DNA of 59,784 nt from Crocinitomicaceae bacterium (GCA_029252405.1 JAQXBM010000044.1:1-59784), one strand, 5' to 3'. Counted from the stretch's first letter, positions 8,666-17,476 are shown. The notes: generated from the letters alone by a model not told the origin. Numbers and translations: made by a program.

Positions 8666-8697
8666 TATTTACCTATTTAATTGCCTCACCAAGTAGG

Positions 8698-9339
8698 CTA
8701 AGGATTCTTTCTGTAGATTTTCCAACCGTCATCAACGCGATCAAAAATAACGCGTTCATGCAAGCGTGATTTTTTGCCCATCCAAAACTCAAAGCGTGTT
8801 GGTTGAATTTGATATCCACCCCAAAAATCTGGGCGCGGTACTTCGTTTGGATATTTGAGTTCTAACTCTGCAACGCGCTCAGTCAATGCAGACATGCTGG
8901 AAAGTTCCGCACTTTGCTGAGAAGCCCAAGCTCCAATTTTACTTCCACGCGGACGAGAATTGAAGTAAGCATCACTCACCGACTCATCGGCTTTTGTGCA
9001 AATGCCCTCCACTCTAATCTGACGAGAAGATTTCGGATAGAAAAACAACATGGAAACCTTAGGGTTTGCGGCTATTTCTTGTCCTTTTTGACTATTGTAG
9101 TTCGTGTAGAAAATGAGTTGATCATCCAAAATCTCTTTCAAATAGAGAATGCGCGTACTTGACTGCTGATCGGCAGAAGTTGTACCCAACACAAAAGCAT
9201 TCGCTTCCAATTCTTCGGCTTCGTGCGCAAACGCGAACCATTCTTTGAAAACGGCAATCGGATCTTTGCCCAAATCACTCGTAACATCGTGCTGAAACTC
9301 GTGATGGCTATCTCTGTATTGATCGAGTGGATTATTCAT
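8698..9339 (-). CDS. pdxH: Pyridoxamine 5'-phosphate oxidase
   Basis: A 213-aa protein of the FMN-dependent PNPOx family, matching the usual length. It oxidises pyridoxine/pyridoxamine phosphate to pyridoxal phosphate in vitamin B6 salvage and synthesis. Diagnostic stretches are RILYLKEI, FYTNYNSQKG (FMN/phosphate binding), YFNSRPRGSKIGAWASQQS, and the C-terminal FWGGYQIQPTRFEFW, GKKSRLHERV and WKIYRKNP (normally RLSP/RLAP). The start ATG at 9339 gives the standard NPL-QYR opening. The DUF4494 gene lies 13 bases upstream and an M16 peptidase 32 bases downstream. The PLP product is used by the decarboxylase at 31562, but the two loci are not linked. Confidence 0.96.
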   Translation of the reverse strand: MNNPLDQYRDSHHEFQHDVTSDLGKDPIAVFKEWFAFAHEAEELEANAFVLGTTSADQQSSTRILYLKEILDDQLIFYTNYNSQKGQEIAANPKVSMLFFYPKSSRQIRVEGICTKADESVSDAYFNSRPRGSKIGAWASQQSAELSSMSALTERVAELELKYPNEVPRPDFWGGYQIQPTRFEFWMGKKSRLHERVIFDRVDDGWKIYRKNP

Positions 9340-9352
9340 GCTAAACCTGTAC

Positions 9353-9976
9353 TTATTCTCCGTCGAATTCGTCAGCTATTTCACTGTCGCTTTCTTCAGC
9401 TTCGTCTTCAGAATCTTCTTCGTCATCAACATCTGATCCAGAAGCAGAGAACACCACATTACCCGGCTGATCATCGTCCTCATCCTCTTCTTCCTCAGTT
9501 TCAGTTTCAACCTCATCAATTGGAGTGCGTGACAACTCTTTATCCAAGTTTTCAGTGTAAGGGAAGATTTCAACGATTGGTGAAACGATAATCGACGGAA
9601 TTTCAAAATCCACCATCAACGTAGAAAGGCTCTCTTGAATTCGTTCATACGCCTCTTTCACTGAAGCTGCGGAAACCAAAAAGTTTTGATTCACTTTACG
9701 CGCTTTCTCAGTATCTGCATCCATGCTTTCGTAACGCACCTTGCATTTGTACCAAACGTCGGCATCGTCATAAGCGAAAATATCGTGAATCTCTGTTCGA
9801 GTAATTCCCACAACGTTAAACTCTCCACGGATAATCTGTCCAAGTTCTTCATATATACGTGCCTCAGCATCTGTAAAAGTCATTGCAGCCAACAAATACG
9901 GCTCTGAAACTCGCTTCAAGGCGCCATTATCCAACTGCTTCGTATATTTCACTTTTACTGTAAACCAATTATTCAT
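9353..9976 (-). CDS. DUF4494 protein with acidic tail
   Basis: A 207-aa protein. The N-terminal 150 residues (MNNWFTVKVKYTKQLDNG, then SEPYLLAAMTFTDAEARIYEEL and WYKCKVRYESMDADTEKARKV) match the Bacteroidota-specific DUF4494 family. The last 55 residues are almost entirely Glu, Asp and Ser, a disordered acidic tail. The open frame runs 32 codons further upstream, but a -7 box at 9997-10004 lies inside that extension and family members begin at MNNWF, so ATG 9976 is used. Function is unknown. It is likely the first gene of the unit with pdxH and the M16 peptidase. Confidence 0.88.
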   Translation of the reverse strand: MNNWFTVKVKYTKQLDNGALKRVSEPYLLAAMTFTDAEARIYEELGQIIRGEFNVVGITRTEIHDIFAYDDADVWYKCKVRYESMDADTEKARKVNQNFLVSAASVKEAYERIQESLSTLMVDFEIPSIIVSPIVEIFPYTENLDKELSRTPIDEVETETEEEEDEDDDQPGNVVFSASGSDVDDEEDSEDEAEESDSEIADEFDGE

Positions 9977-9996
9977 ATCTGTCAATTTATGTCTCA

Positions 9997-10004
9997 CAAA
10001 GATA
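9997..10004 (-). promoter_or_regulatory. -7 box (TATCTTTG) of the DUF4494-pdxH-M16 unit
   Basis: Exact TAnnTTTG on the minus strand, 20 bases upstream of the ATG at 9976. No well-placed -33 TTTG was seen. It supports the short form of the DUF4494 protein. Confidence 0.5.
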
Positions 10005-10129
10005 CACAGAGATTTGATTTTGATCCGTGATTCACCGGTAGAATTCATCCAAAAAACGGGAAAGTTATTCACAATGAATTGATCCTCTTAGAACTACATT
10101 TAAAAGCCTTGCATCTTCGATATTTTTTC

Positions 10130-10137
10130 TATTTTTG
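10130..10137 (+). promoter_or_regulatory. -7 box (TATTTTTG) directly before the FkbM gene
   Basis: Exact TAnnTTTG with only three bases between it and the ATG at 10141. If used, transcription would begin at or next to the start codon, giving a leaderless message. Confidence 0.4.
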
Positions 10138-10140
10138 GGT

Positions 10141-10941
10141 ATGAAGAGAACTCAGCTAAGAGATGGGACCAAAGTGTTCTGTCTGCGCGCTCCAGAAGCC
10201 AAAATGCTTGATCACCATGTAGATGGTTACCTCAATCACGGAATTGAAATCAATGATGGCGATGTAATATTCGACGTTGGCGCCAACATAGGTGTTTTCG
10301 GAGTTCGAGCGGTTCAAAACCATCTAAATACGGTGGTTTATTGCTTCGAGCCGATTCCAGACATCAATGCTGTTCTTCAGAAAAACGCTGATACGTTCGC
10401 TGCCGACCGAATGAAGGTGATGCCTTATGGGATTTCAGATGAGGAAATGACGGCAACTTTCTCGTATTTCCCAAATACTCCTGCTCTATCTACTGCCAAT
10501 CCAGAAGATTGGGAAAATGATCCAGGCGCTTTCAAAAAAGCGGTAAAAGGAAACATGAAAAATCCACCTCCAGGAATGAAGTGGATGCGGATGATTCCAA
10601 CGGCGTTCTCAGGCATAATCGCTAGACAATTGGTCAAAGGAAAGAAAAGCGTTGATTGCGAATTGAAGCGCTTATCAACGATCATTAAGCAAGAGAATGT
10701 TGATCGAATTGATTTGTTGAAAGTCGACTGCGAAGGAGCGGAATTAGGCGTAATCAAAAGTATTGATGCTGATGACTGGCCAAAAATAAAATCCTTGGTG
10801 GTTGAAGTTCACGACTCAAACGGACGATTGGAAACGATAAAATCGATCCTGACAGAGCAAGGTTTCACTTCTCTCTACGTTGAAAGAGAAGCAGGATTGG
10901 AAGAAACACAATTGTTTAACTTATTTGCCACACGATCATGA
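10141..10941 (+). CDS. FkbM-family SAM-dependent methyltransferase
   Basis: A 266-aa protein from ATG 10141 (a TTG at 10135 overlaps the promoter box). The SAM-binding motif I is VIFDVGANIGVFGV, followed by an acidic strand end VYCFEPIPD. The FkbM signature DLLKVDCEGAELGVIKSI lies in the second half. Family members O-methylate sugars, polyketides or lipids; the substrate here is unknown. The ATG of the downstream fatty acid hydroxylase overlaps its stop (ATGA at 10938-10941), so the two are translationally coupled. With DUF2141 this makes a three-gene overlapping unit that probably modifies a membrane lipid or pigment. Confidence 0.9.
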   Translation: MKRTQLRDGTKVFCLRAPEAKMLDHHVDGYLNHGIEINDGDVIFDVGANIGVFGVRAVQNHLNTVVYCFEPIPDINAVLQKNADTFAADRMKVMPYGISDEEMTATFSYFPNTPALSTANPEDWENDPGAFKKAVKGNMKNPPPGMKWMRMIPTAFSGIIARQLVKGKKSVDCELKRLSTIIKQENVDRIDLLKVDCEGAELGVIKSIDADDWPKIKSLVVEVHDSNGRLETIKSILTEQGFTSLYVEREAGLEETQLFNLFATRS

Positions 10942-11648
10942 GCTTTACAACTATGCTTATCATCACGCTGTGCCTTTTCATGGCTGGGAATATTTTCGGA
11001 ATCATATATTCCTACTTGGTATTGAGCACCACAGTATTCGAAAAGTACCGCATACAGAAAAAGCCTTATAAAAAGGGAGTTTTTAAAGATCGGTTTCCAC
11101 TCTACATTTTTAATGTGTTTTTGCTCACGATCTCCTCAACAATTGGGATTTATTTTCTCTATGATAGCGTCGAATCTAACTTTCCGGCTTGGTGGGTTCT
11201 CATCGTTCAAGTGCTGATTATTTTTCTTGCCGACGATGTTTGGTTTTATTTCTTCCATCGTTGGATGCACACGAATAAGACTGTTTTGAAGAAGGTTCAT
11301 AGCATTCATCACAGAGCACATACTCCTTTTCCTTTGGATTATTTGTACGTTCATCCTTTCGAGTGGACATTCGGAATTATTGGAGCTGTAGTTGCTATTT
11401 TGGCAATGATTAATTTTTGGGATCTAAGCATTTACTCCTTTTGGGGATTTGTTTTTTTGAGAAATCTTCACGAAATTCATATCCATTCAGATTTGAAATT
11501 ACCACTGCTAAAAAACATACCATTGATTAGCCCTGTTGAAGATCACGATGTTCACCATGAGAAACTTGATGGTAATTATGCGTCAACATTTCGGATTTGG
11601 GACTGGATCATGAAAACACGATTTAAAGAAAAGAATGTCGCTGAATAA
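10938..11648 (+). CDS. Fatty acid hydroxylase / sterol desaturase family protein
   Basis: A 236-aa integral membrane di-iron enzyme. Membrane segments are near residues 3-30, 55-75, 83-100 and 145-175. The histidine boxes of the superfamily are present: HRWMH (107-111), HSIHH (121-125), HEIHIH (178-183) and HDVHH (203-207). These enzymes use oxygen to hydroxylate or desaturate lipids, sterols or carotenoids. The exact substrate cannot be read from sequence; a carotenoid- or lipid-hydroxylase role is one possibility in a flavobacterium. It overlaps FkbM by 4 bases and DUF2141 by 14 bases, indicating tight coupling. Confidence 0.93.
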   Translation: MSFTTMLIITLCLFMAGNIFGIIYSYLVLSTTVFEKYRIQKKPYKKGVFKDRFPLYIFNVFLLTISSTIGIYFLYDSVESNFPAWWVLIVQVLIIFLADDVWFYFFHRWMHTNKTVLKKVHSIHHRAHTPFPLDYLYVHPFEWTFGIIGAVVAILAMINFWDLSIYSFWGFVFLRNLHEIHIHSDLKLPLLKNIPLISPVEDHDVHHEKLDGNYASTFRIWDWIMKTRFKEKNVAE

Positions 11649-12090
11649 ACGAAAAATAGGATTGTTCATCGGAAAGCTACTTTTGGTTTTCGGAATATTC
11701 GTTATTCAAGGATATCGTACTAGTGGCACGCACACTCTCACAGTTAAAATCACTCGACTCAAGCACAAACGTGGCGTTGTAGAAATTGGATTGTACGAAA
11801 AGGGAACCAACTGGCCCAAAGTAGGAAAGCAATTCAAAAAAGCGCGTGTTAAGGTATCAGGAAACACGGCTACTTATCAGTTCAAAGGCTTAAAGAATGG
11901 TGATTATGCCATTGCGACTTATCACGATGAAAATGGTGATAAATGTTGCAATAAAAACATGTTTGGTGTCCCGACCGAAGCGTATGCCTTTTCAAATAAC
12001 ATCCGTCCTTTCTTGAGTGCACCGAAGTTCAACTCCTGCCGTTTCTGGGTAACAGAAGATCGTACGTTGTATATCAGAATGGTTTATTGA
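11635..12090 (+). CDS. DUF2141 exported protein
   Basis: A 151-aa protein. An N-terminal hydrophobic segment (residues 8-25, FIGKLLLVFGIFVIQGY) acts as signal or anchor. The rest is the DUF2141 beta-sandwich domain with its hallmarks LTVKITRLKHKRGVVEIGLYE, YQFKGLKNGDYAIATYHDENGD and FGVPTEAYAFSNN. It would sit in the periplasm. DUF2141 genes commonly neighbour lipid or pigment enzymes in Bacteroidota, which agrees with its position after the fatty acid hydroxylase. Its stop codon (12088-12090) directly abuts the stop of the converging gene at 12091, with no spacer. Confidence 0.9.
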   Translation: MSLNKRKIGLFIGKLLLVFGIFVIQGYRTSGTHTLTVKITRLKHKRGVVEIGLYEKGTNWPKVGKQFKKARVKVSGNTATYQFKGLKNGDYAIATYHDENGDKCCNKNMFGVPTEAYAFSNNIRPFLSAPKFNSCRFWVTEDRTLYIRMVY

Positions 12091-13173
12091 TTAATTGCGG
12101 TATTCTTTGTCCTCGATAAACAAATTGAATGTACTGTTCATTGACTCCAACAATACTGCATTTCCATGAATGGAATATTTCATATTCATCAGATTCGTCA
12201 GCGTTTTTAGCTTACCATCAATTAGCGCATCTACTCCACCCATTACATTGGTAAACGCAATTACGTTGTTTTTCAGTTGATATCCTTTCACGATAAACCT
12301 TGCAAGCTCGACCTTCTTGCCGTTAGCATATCCATAGGTGAATCCGTTTTCTGTCCAAATGACAACGTCATCCACTACTTCGTAGAAATCAGCACCGAAA
12401 TTCGTGAGTTTTGCTGTTTCTCCATCTTTGTAGATCATCAGGTCGTTGTTCACGTTCTCATACACGACAAATCCCCGGCCTGTTTTGTAGGAGTTCATTC
12501 TGAAATCCTCAACATCGAAGAACTCACCATTTTCAAAAATCGCAAAGGTTCCATTAATTGGGTCATTGAAGGCTAGAATGTCTGTTCCAGCACTAAATGG
12601 ATATGGATCGTGCCACACATCAAGTTCGTAAATCTGTCCATTCCAGAATACTTTGTTGAAGTTTCCATTATCTCGGAAGGCAACGATGTTCTCCCCAACT
12701 ATATCTGGCATCGCTACAATTCCAGATGACTTATACAACTCGTATATCTCCCCATCGAAATAAACATGAACCGAATTAAAACGTGTATCGTTGAAGACAA
12801 CTATACTATCGCGTACAACATACTGATCTGCAAAATAGGTCAATGTTCTCATCGCTCCACCGTCCCAAAGGTTCAATGTTGGGCCGATTTTCCAGGTCAT
12901 TAAATGATCGGAAACTTCATACTCCACTTGCACATTGGAAATATCTAATGGCTTTGTTCCATCGAACACACGAAGATTGCCACGATAGTCGATGTAAGCA
13001 ACGACATCATCTCCCGTTTTAAATTCGCGAACTCGCTGAAATTCAATCTGACGAAAGAAGCCATTTTGATAACTTTTAAAGAATCCACTGAAGTCCGTAA
13101 AAGGCACAACGTTCTGAGCTGAAGAGCTAAAAGACAAGAGGATAATCGCAAATAACGAAAGATAGTACTTCAT
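12091..13173 (-). CDS. Secreted beta-propeller-like protein, unknown function
   Basis: A 360-aa protein with a signal peptide (MKYYLSLFAIILLSFSSSAQ, cut after A-Q). The mature protein repeats a unit of about 40-50 residues of the form 'vvaf-D--g---vf-nG--yel', for example DDVVAYIDYRGNLRVFDG, ENIVAFRDNGNFNKVFWNG, TDILAFNDPINGTFAIFENG and NNVIAFTNVMGGVDALIDG. That pattern suggests a six- to seven-bladed propeller. There is no C-terminal sorting domain, so it may stay in the periplasm. It is a single gene with a -7 box only 4 bases before its ATG. No function is known. Confidence 0.8.
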   Translation of the reverse strand: MKYYLSLFAIILLSFSSSAQNVVPFTDFSGFFKSYQNGFFRQIEFQRVREFKTGDDVVAYIDYRGNLRVFDGTKPLDISNVQVEYEVSDHLMTWKIGPTLNLWDGGAMRTLTYFADQYVVRDSIVVFNDTRFNSVHVYFDGEIYELYKSSGIVAMPDIVGENIVAFRDNGNFNKVFWNGQIYELDVWHDPYPFSAGTDILAFNDPINGTFAIFENGEFFDVEDFRMNSYKTGRGFVVYENVNNDLMIYKDGETAKLTNFGADFYEVVDDVVIWTENGFTYGYANGKKVELARFIVKGYQLKNNVIAFTNVMGGVDALIDGKLKTLTNLMNMKYSIHGNAVLLESMNSTFNLFIEDKEYRN

Positions 13174-13177
13174 AAAT

Positions 13178-13185
13178 CAAAGTTA
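13178..13185 (-). promoter_or_regulatory. -7 box (TAACTTTG) of the propeller-like gene
   Basis: Exact TAnnTTTG on the minus strand with four bases to the ATG at 13173, another arrangement that would give a leaderless or nearly leaderless mRNA. Confidence 0.4.
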
Positions 13186-13326
13186 AACAAAATTCACGCC
13201 AGAGTAATGACAACGAGCGGTGGTTTTCGATATTGCCGTTTATCCAAATAAAAATCCAATTGTACCAAAGGAATTAATGTTAAAACTATTCTCCTTAAAT
13301 TGCGAAAGATCAATAATTCTAGAATA

Positions 13327-14808
13327 ATGAAATACATCCTTTTATCGGGACTTTGCTCTATTATGGCGTTCTCAGGACATAGCCAAAGAGAGATTGAGTA
13401 CCTTGAATATGATTTGGACAATGGAATCCATGTCATTCTCCACGAAGAACCAGCGACTCCGATCGTTGCTGTTTCCGTTTTGTATCACGTAGGTTCAAAA
13501 AACGAACAAACTGACAGAACAGGATTCGCACACTTTTTTGAGCACCTTCTTTTTGAAGGATCTGCAAACATCGAACGTGGTGAATACAGTGAATTAGTTG
13601 AGAAAAATGGGGGGACGTTGAATGCGAACACATCGCAAGACAGAACGTTCTACTATGAAATATTGCCTTCGAATCAATTGGAACTTGGAATCTGGTTGGA
13701 AAGCGAGCGTATGCTGCATGCAAATGTTGACATCGAGGGAATCGAAACGCAACGTAGCGTTGTAAAAGAGGAAAAACGTCAGCGTGTTGACAACCAACCA
13801 TACGCTTCATTCATTACTGAAATGTTCTCACGCATGTTCAAAAAACATCCGTACAATTGGGTGCCAATTGGAAGTATGGAACACTTGGATGCTGCTCAAG
13901 AGGAAGACTACGTGAATTTCTACCGTACGTTCTACGTTCCAGCCAACGCGACTTTGTCGATTGCTGGAGATATTGATATTGAAGAAACAAAAGCTTGGGT
14001 TGACAAATACTTCTCTTCTATTCCTAAAGGAGAAGCGATTAACCTTTACAGAGATGTTGAGAACTTGACGGCTGAGGAGTTTGTAGCTAAATACAACGTC
14101 GATAAATCAAAAGTCGACTTAATGAACTTCAATGCTCAATCAGATGCTGGAGCGAAAGAATTAGTTAAGAAGTATTCAGCGATGGAAATTGACATTCCTC
14201 GTCCAGAAAAAGCAGACGAGCAATTGTCAGGAATTGTGAAAGATGTCGTTTACGATAACATTCAACTTCCAGCCTTATTCATGGGATACCGTTTCCCGGA
14301 TCAGACGCATGCAGATTTCCACGCACTGGAAATGATGAATGATGTGCTTTCAGGTGGAGCAAGCTCTAGAATCAACAAAAACCTTGTTGAGAAACAACAA
14401 ATTGCGCAATTTGCTTTCTCATTCGCTTACGGATTAGAAGATGCAGGTGTTGGAATTTTTGCCGCGATCGCCGCTCAAGGAAAAGACTTAGACTCTATCC
14501 AGATGGCTTTCGACGCACAAATCGATATGATTAAGAGTGAGTTGATTTCTGAGGAAGAATTTGAGAAAATTCGCAACCAATACGAAAATCAGTTTATTTC
14601 TACCAACTCAACGATTGCAGGAATCGCTGAAAGTTTAGCTGACAACCATGTTTACTCTGGTGGGGCTGAGAAAATCAACACAGAATTATCAGAATACTTG
14701 GCTGTTACACGAGAAGATATTCAGCGTGTAGCGAAAAAGTACTTAACTCAGGATGCGCGAATCATCTTGCATTACTTACCAATGGAAGAGAATCCTGATA
14801 ATAAATAA
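13327..14808 (+). CDS. Exported M16 zinc peptidase, catalytic partner
   Basis: A 493-aa protein from ATG 13327 (an upstream TTG at 13300 would put residues before the signal peptide). The signal peptide is MKYILLSGLCSIMAFSGHSQ. The zinc site is HFFEH (H69, E72, H73) plus E149 in VVKEEKRQRV. The middle and C-terminal parts carry the second M16 domain (GGASSRINKNLVEKQQIAQ, SFAYGLEDAG). It degrades or processes peptides in the periplasm. The next gene, an M16 homologue without the zinc motif, begins 9 bases downstream; paired active and inactive subunits forming heterodimers are well known for M16B enzymes. Confidence 0.93.
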   Translation: MKYILLSGLCSIMAFSGHSQREIEYLEYDLDNGIHVILHEEPATPIVAVSVLYHVGSKNEQTDRTGFAHFFEHLLFEGSANIERGEYSELVEKNGGTLNANTSQDRTFYYEILPSNQLELGIWLESERMLHANVDIEGIETQRSVVKEEKRQRVDNQPYASFITEMFSRMFKKHPYNWVPIGSMEHLDAAQEEDYVNFYRTFYVPANATLSIAGDIDIEETKAWVDKYFSSIPKGEAINLYRDVENLTAEEFVAKYNVDKSKVDLMNFNAQSDAGAKELVKKYSAMEIDIPRPEKADEQLSGIVKDVVYDNIQLPALFMGYRFPDQTHADFHALEMMNDVLSGGASSRINKNLVEKQQIAQFAFSFAYGLEDAGVGIFAAIAAQGKDLDSIQMAFDAQIDMIKSELISEEEFEKIRNQYENQFISTNSTIAGIAESLADNHVYSGGAEKINTELSEYLAVTREDIQRVAKKYLTQDARIILHYLPMEENPDNK

Positions 14809-14817
14809 TTGAAGATC

Positions 14818-16926
14818 ATGAAAAAATATATCATAGCAATTGGACTTTTCGTACCTACACTTTTGTTCGGACAAATCGATCGTTCTGTTCGCCCGGAAGC
14901 AGCTCCTGCTCCAACAATCAACATTAAGGATTCCAAAGTTTTTAAAACTGATAACGGAATCACCGTAATTCTTTCTGAAAATCACAAAATTCCACGTGTA
15001 TCGTACAATTTGGTAATGGGTTCTGATCCAATGCTAGAAAGAGATCAGACAGGTTTATCTGATATCGCTGGAACATTGGTGATGTCAGGAACGGATAATC
15101 GCACAAAGGATGTATTGGATAGCGAAATCGATAATATTGGTGCGACTCTCTCTGCTGGGAGCAGCTCGATTTACATGTCCAGCTTAACGAAGCACTCGAA
15201 CAAAGCTCTGACATTGATGTCGGACGTTTTAATGAACGCCAACTTCCCGCAAAGTGAAGTTGACCGTATCATCTCTCAAAATGAATCAAATTTGACTTCA
15301 ACTAAGTCGGATGCTGGTTCTATGGCCTCTAACGCTGAGGCTGCTGCGAATTTCCCAAAAGGACACCCTTACGGAGAAATCATGACGCCAGAAAGCTTGG
15401 CGAATATTGATCGCGGTTCAATTGTAGATTACTACAAGCGAATGTACAGTCCAAAAGGAAGCTATTTGGTAGTTGTAGGAGACATCACTTTGGAAGAAAC
15501 AAAGAAGATGGTCGATACCTATTTCGGTAAGTGGAATGGAAACGATCCACACAAAGCTGAATGGGGTACTGGAAAATTCAATAAAGGAAATCGTGTGTTG
15601 TTCGTTGAGAAACCTGGAGCTGTTCAGTCGGTTGTTTACGTTTCATTCCCAATGAACATTACTCCATCTCACCCAGATTACTTGAAGTTGAAAGTACTCA
15701 ACAACATTATGGGAGCTGGAGGATTTGCTTCTCGCTTGATGCAAAATCTTCGTGAGGATAAAGCGTTCACTTATGGATGTTACTCAAGAATGAATGTGAC
15801 GGAAGACGGAAGTTGGTTATCAGCTGGAGGGAACTTTAGAAATGAAGTGACAGACAGTGCAATCACTGAAATCTTATACGAATTGGACAAAATCGTTGAT
15901 GACTTCGTAACGGACAAAGAATTGGATTTGGCTAAATCATCTATGGCGGGATCTTTCGGACGTTCTTTGGAAAGACCATCAACTATTGCTCGATTCGCTT
16001 TGAATATCATTCGAAACGAATTGCCAAAAGATTACTACCAAACATACCTCAAGCAATTGGAGGCAATCACGAAGCAAGACCTATTGGACGTAGCTCAGAA
16101 ATACTGGACAGGATCTAACTGCAACATTGTTGTCGTAGGTAACGAAGAAGTTGTTCCTACTTTGACGAAATTCGATACGGATGGAGAAATCGAACGATTC
16201 GATGCTTTTGGAAACAAGAAAGTAGAGAAAATCCCTTCAGATTTAACTGCAGATGAGATTCTTGAAAACTATTTATCAGCAGTAATTCCAAACATTCAGG
16301 CGAAGAAAAGCAAGAAGTTAGCAAAGAAGAGAGCGAAATTCTTCAAAGGAATTACTTCGATGGAGACAGTGATTGAAATGACTTCTGCTCAGATTCCATT
16401 CCCGATTACAACGAAAGATGCTTGGATATCTCCGAACATCAATGCTCAAATGACAGAAGGTAAAGGAATGACATTCTCTTCTTCATACTCGGATGGAACA
16501 ACGGGTCAGCAAACAGCTATGGGTGTTGGAAAATCTGAAATGACTCCAGAATCAATTGCAGCAGACAACAAGTCAATCGGAATTATACCTGAGTTGAACT
16601 ACGCTACTTCTGGAATGAAGTATGAAGTCGTTGGGGTCGAAACATTCAATAAAACTGAATGCTACGTCCTAAAACTGGACGACGGAATAAAGGTGTCATT
16701 TGTATATTTCAATCGTGAGACCTTCATGAAAGTTGGAACAATGTCTATTGAAACACAGGGCGAGGAAACGCAAGAAGCAACTTCAACTTATTCAAACTAC
16801 GTTGAAGCTGAAGGAATATTATTCCCTTCTGTAATCAACATTTCAACTGGCCAGGCTAATCTGGAAGGAAAGGTTATTTCGCGTACGTTTAACGCAGAAA
16901 TCGACTTAGCACCATACAAACAATAA
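14818..16926 (+). CDS. Exported M16 homologue lacking the zinc motif, with extra C-terminal domain
   Basis: A 702-aa protein starting at ATG 14818 with signal peptide MKKYIIAIGLFVPTLLFGQ. Residues 40-450 align with both halves of an M16 peptidase, but where HxxEH is expected the sequence reads TGLSDIAGTLVMSGT, so zinc cannot be bound. The GGFASRLMQNLREDKAFTYG stretch keeps the substrate-contacting R and Y of non-catalytic subunits. Residues 480-702 are an additional beta-rich domain (KYEVVGVETFNKTECYVLKL, GILFPSVINISTGQANLEG) resembling LolA/outer-membrane-lipoprotein-sorting folds, by appearance only. It probably pairs with the catalytic subunit encoded just upstream. A terminator follows at 16937. 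Confidence 0.9.
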   Translation: MKKYIIAIGLFVPTLLFGQIDRSVRPEAAPAPTINIKDSKVFKTDNGITVILSENHKIPRVSYNLVMGSDPMLERDQTGLSDIAGTLVMSGTDNRTKDVLDSEIDNIGATLSAGSSSIYMSSLTKHSNKALTLMSDVLMNANFPQSEVDRIISQNESNLTSTKSDAGSMASNAEAAANFPKGHPYGEIMTPESLANIDRGSIVDYYKRMYSPKGSYLVVVGDITLEETKKMVDTYFGKWNGNDPHKAEWGTGKFNKGNRVLFVEKPGAVQSVVYVSFPMNITPSHPDYLKLKVLNNIMGAGGFASRLMQNLREDKAFTYGCYSRMNVTEDGSWLSAGGNFRNEVTDSAITEILYELDKIVDDFVTDKELDLAKSSMAGSFGRSLERPSTIARFALNIIRNELPKDYYQTYLKQLEAITKQDLLDVAQKYWTGSNCNIVVVGNEEVVPTLTKFDTDGEIERFDAFGNKKVEKIPSDLTADEILENYLSAVIPNIQAKKSKKLAKKRAKFFKGITSMETVIEMTSAQIPFPITTKDAWISPNINAQMTEGKGMTFSSSYSDGTTGQQTAMGVGKSEMTPESIAADNKSIGIIPELNYATSGMKYEVVGVETFNKTECYVLKLDDGIKVSFVYFNRETFMKVGTMSIETQGEETQEATSTYSNYVEAEGILFPSVINISTGQANLEGKVISRTFNAEIDLAPYKQ

Positions 16927-16936
16927 CAGTATTTAA

Positions 16937-16983
16937 TGCCTCGACGATCCCGATAATAATCGGAATGTCGGGGCATTTTTTTT
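16937..16983 (+). terminator. Intrinsic terminator after the M16 pair
   Basis: TGCCTCGAC (16937-16945) pairs with GTCGGGGCA (16967-16975), with an inner CCGAT/ATCGG stem and a following run of eight T. Confidence 0.85.
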
Positions 16984-16990
16984 AATCAAG

Positions 16991-17476
16991 TTGGTAATCG
17001 CGAAAAGTAGCAAAGCATATCCAAAATTAAATCGAGTTGCAAAGCGGCTTGCGTTTTCAATTTCGTTGATATTATTCATCTCTCCGAACATTCACGCGTC
17101 AGAGCTTGCATTGGAAGACACGACCAAGCAGCGCCCTTATGAACACGACATTAAATTCGAAGGAGCGAACATTCACATCGATGGAAATTATCAATACTTG
17201 CTCGAAACCATCGTTGATTATTTGTTGAAGAATCCTGAAATCTATGTGCATATTCGCGGTCACGTTTGCTGTCGCCCAGGAAAACGAATCAGCCGAAGAC
17301 GTGCTCGTAATGTCTATCGCTTTCTAAAGCGCCAAGGGATCTCCAAACAACGCATGTCGCATGCAGGATACAGCAACACTATCCCTCTTGCCTTTCCTGA
17401 AAAAACGGACGAGGACGAACGACAAAATCGCCGAGTTGATTTTGTGCTCAGCAAAGAGCGGATTGAAAAGAAATGA
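16991..17476 (+). CDS. OmpA-like C-terminal domain protein, TTG start
   Basis: A 161-aa exported protein. The signal peptide (KRLAFSISLILFISPNIHA) is followed by an OmpA/MotB-type peptidoglycan-binding domain: FEGANIHIDGNYQYLLETIVDYL, NPEIYVHIRGHVCC, RISRRRARNVYRFLKRQGIS, YSNTIPLAFP and DERQNRRVDFVL. An unusual CC pair replaces the normal hydrophilic residues after GH. There is no ATG in frame ahead of the signal peptide, so TTG 16991 is the most likely start. The terminator of the preceding gene ends only 8 bases upstream, so a promoter inside or beyond that hairpin, or read-through, is needed. Confidence 0.8.
   Translation: MVIAKSSKAYPKLNRVAKRLAFSISLILFISPNIHASELALEDTTKQRPYEHDIKFEGANIHIDGNYQYLLETIVDYLLKNPEIYVHIRGHVCCRPGKRISRRRARNVYRFLKRQGISKQRMSHAGYSNTIPLAFPEKTDEDERQNRRVDFVLSKERIEKK

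Noticed and set aside
9376-9606. 76-codon basic frame antisense in frame shift to the DUF4494 tail
   Set aside because: Same-strand alternate frame of an acidic GAA/GAT-rich tail; composition artefact.
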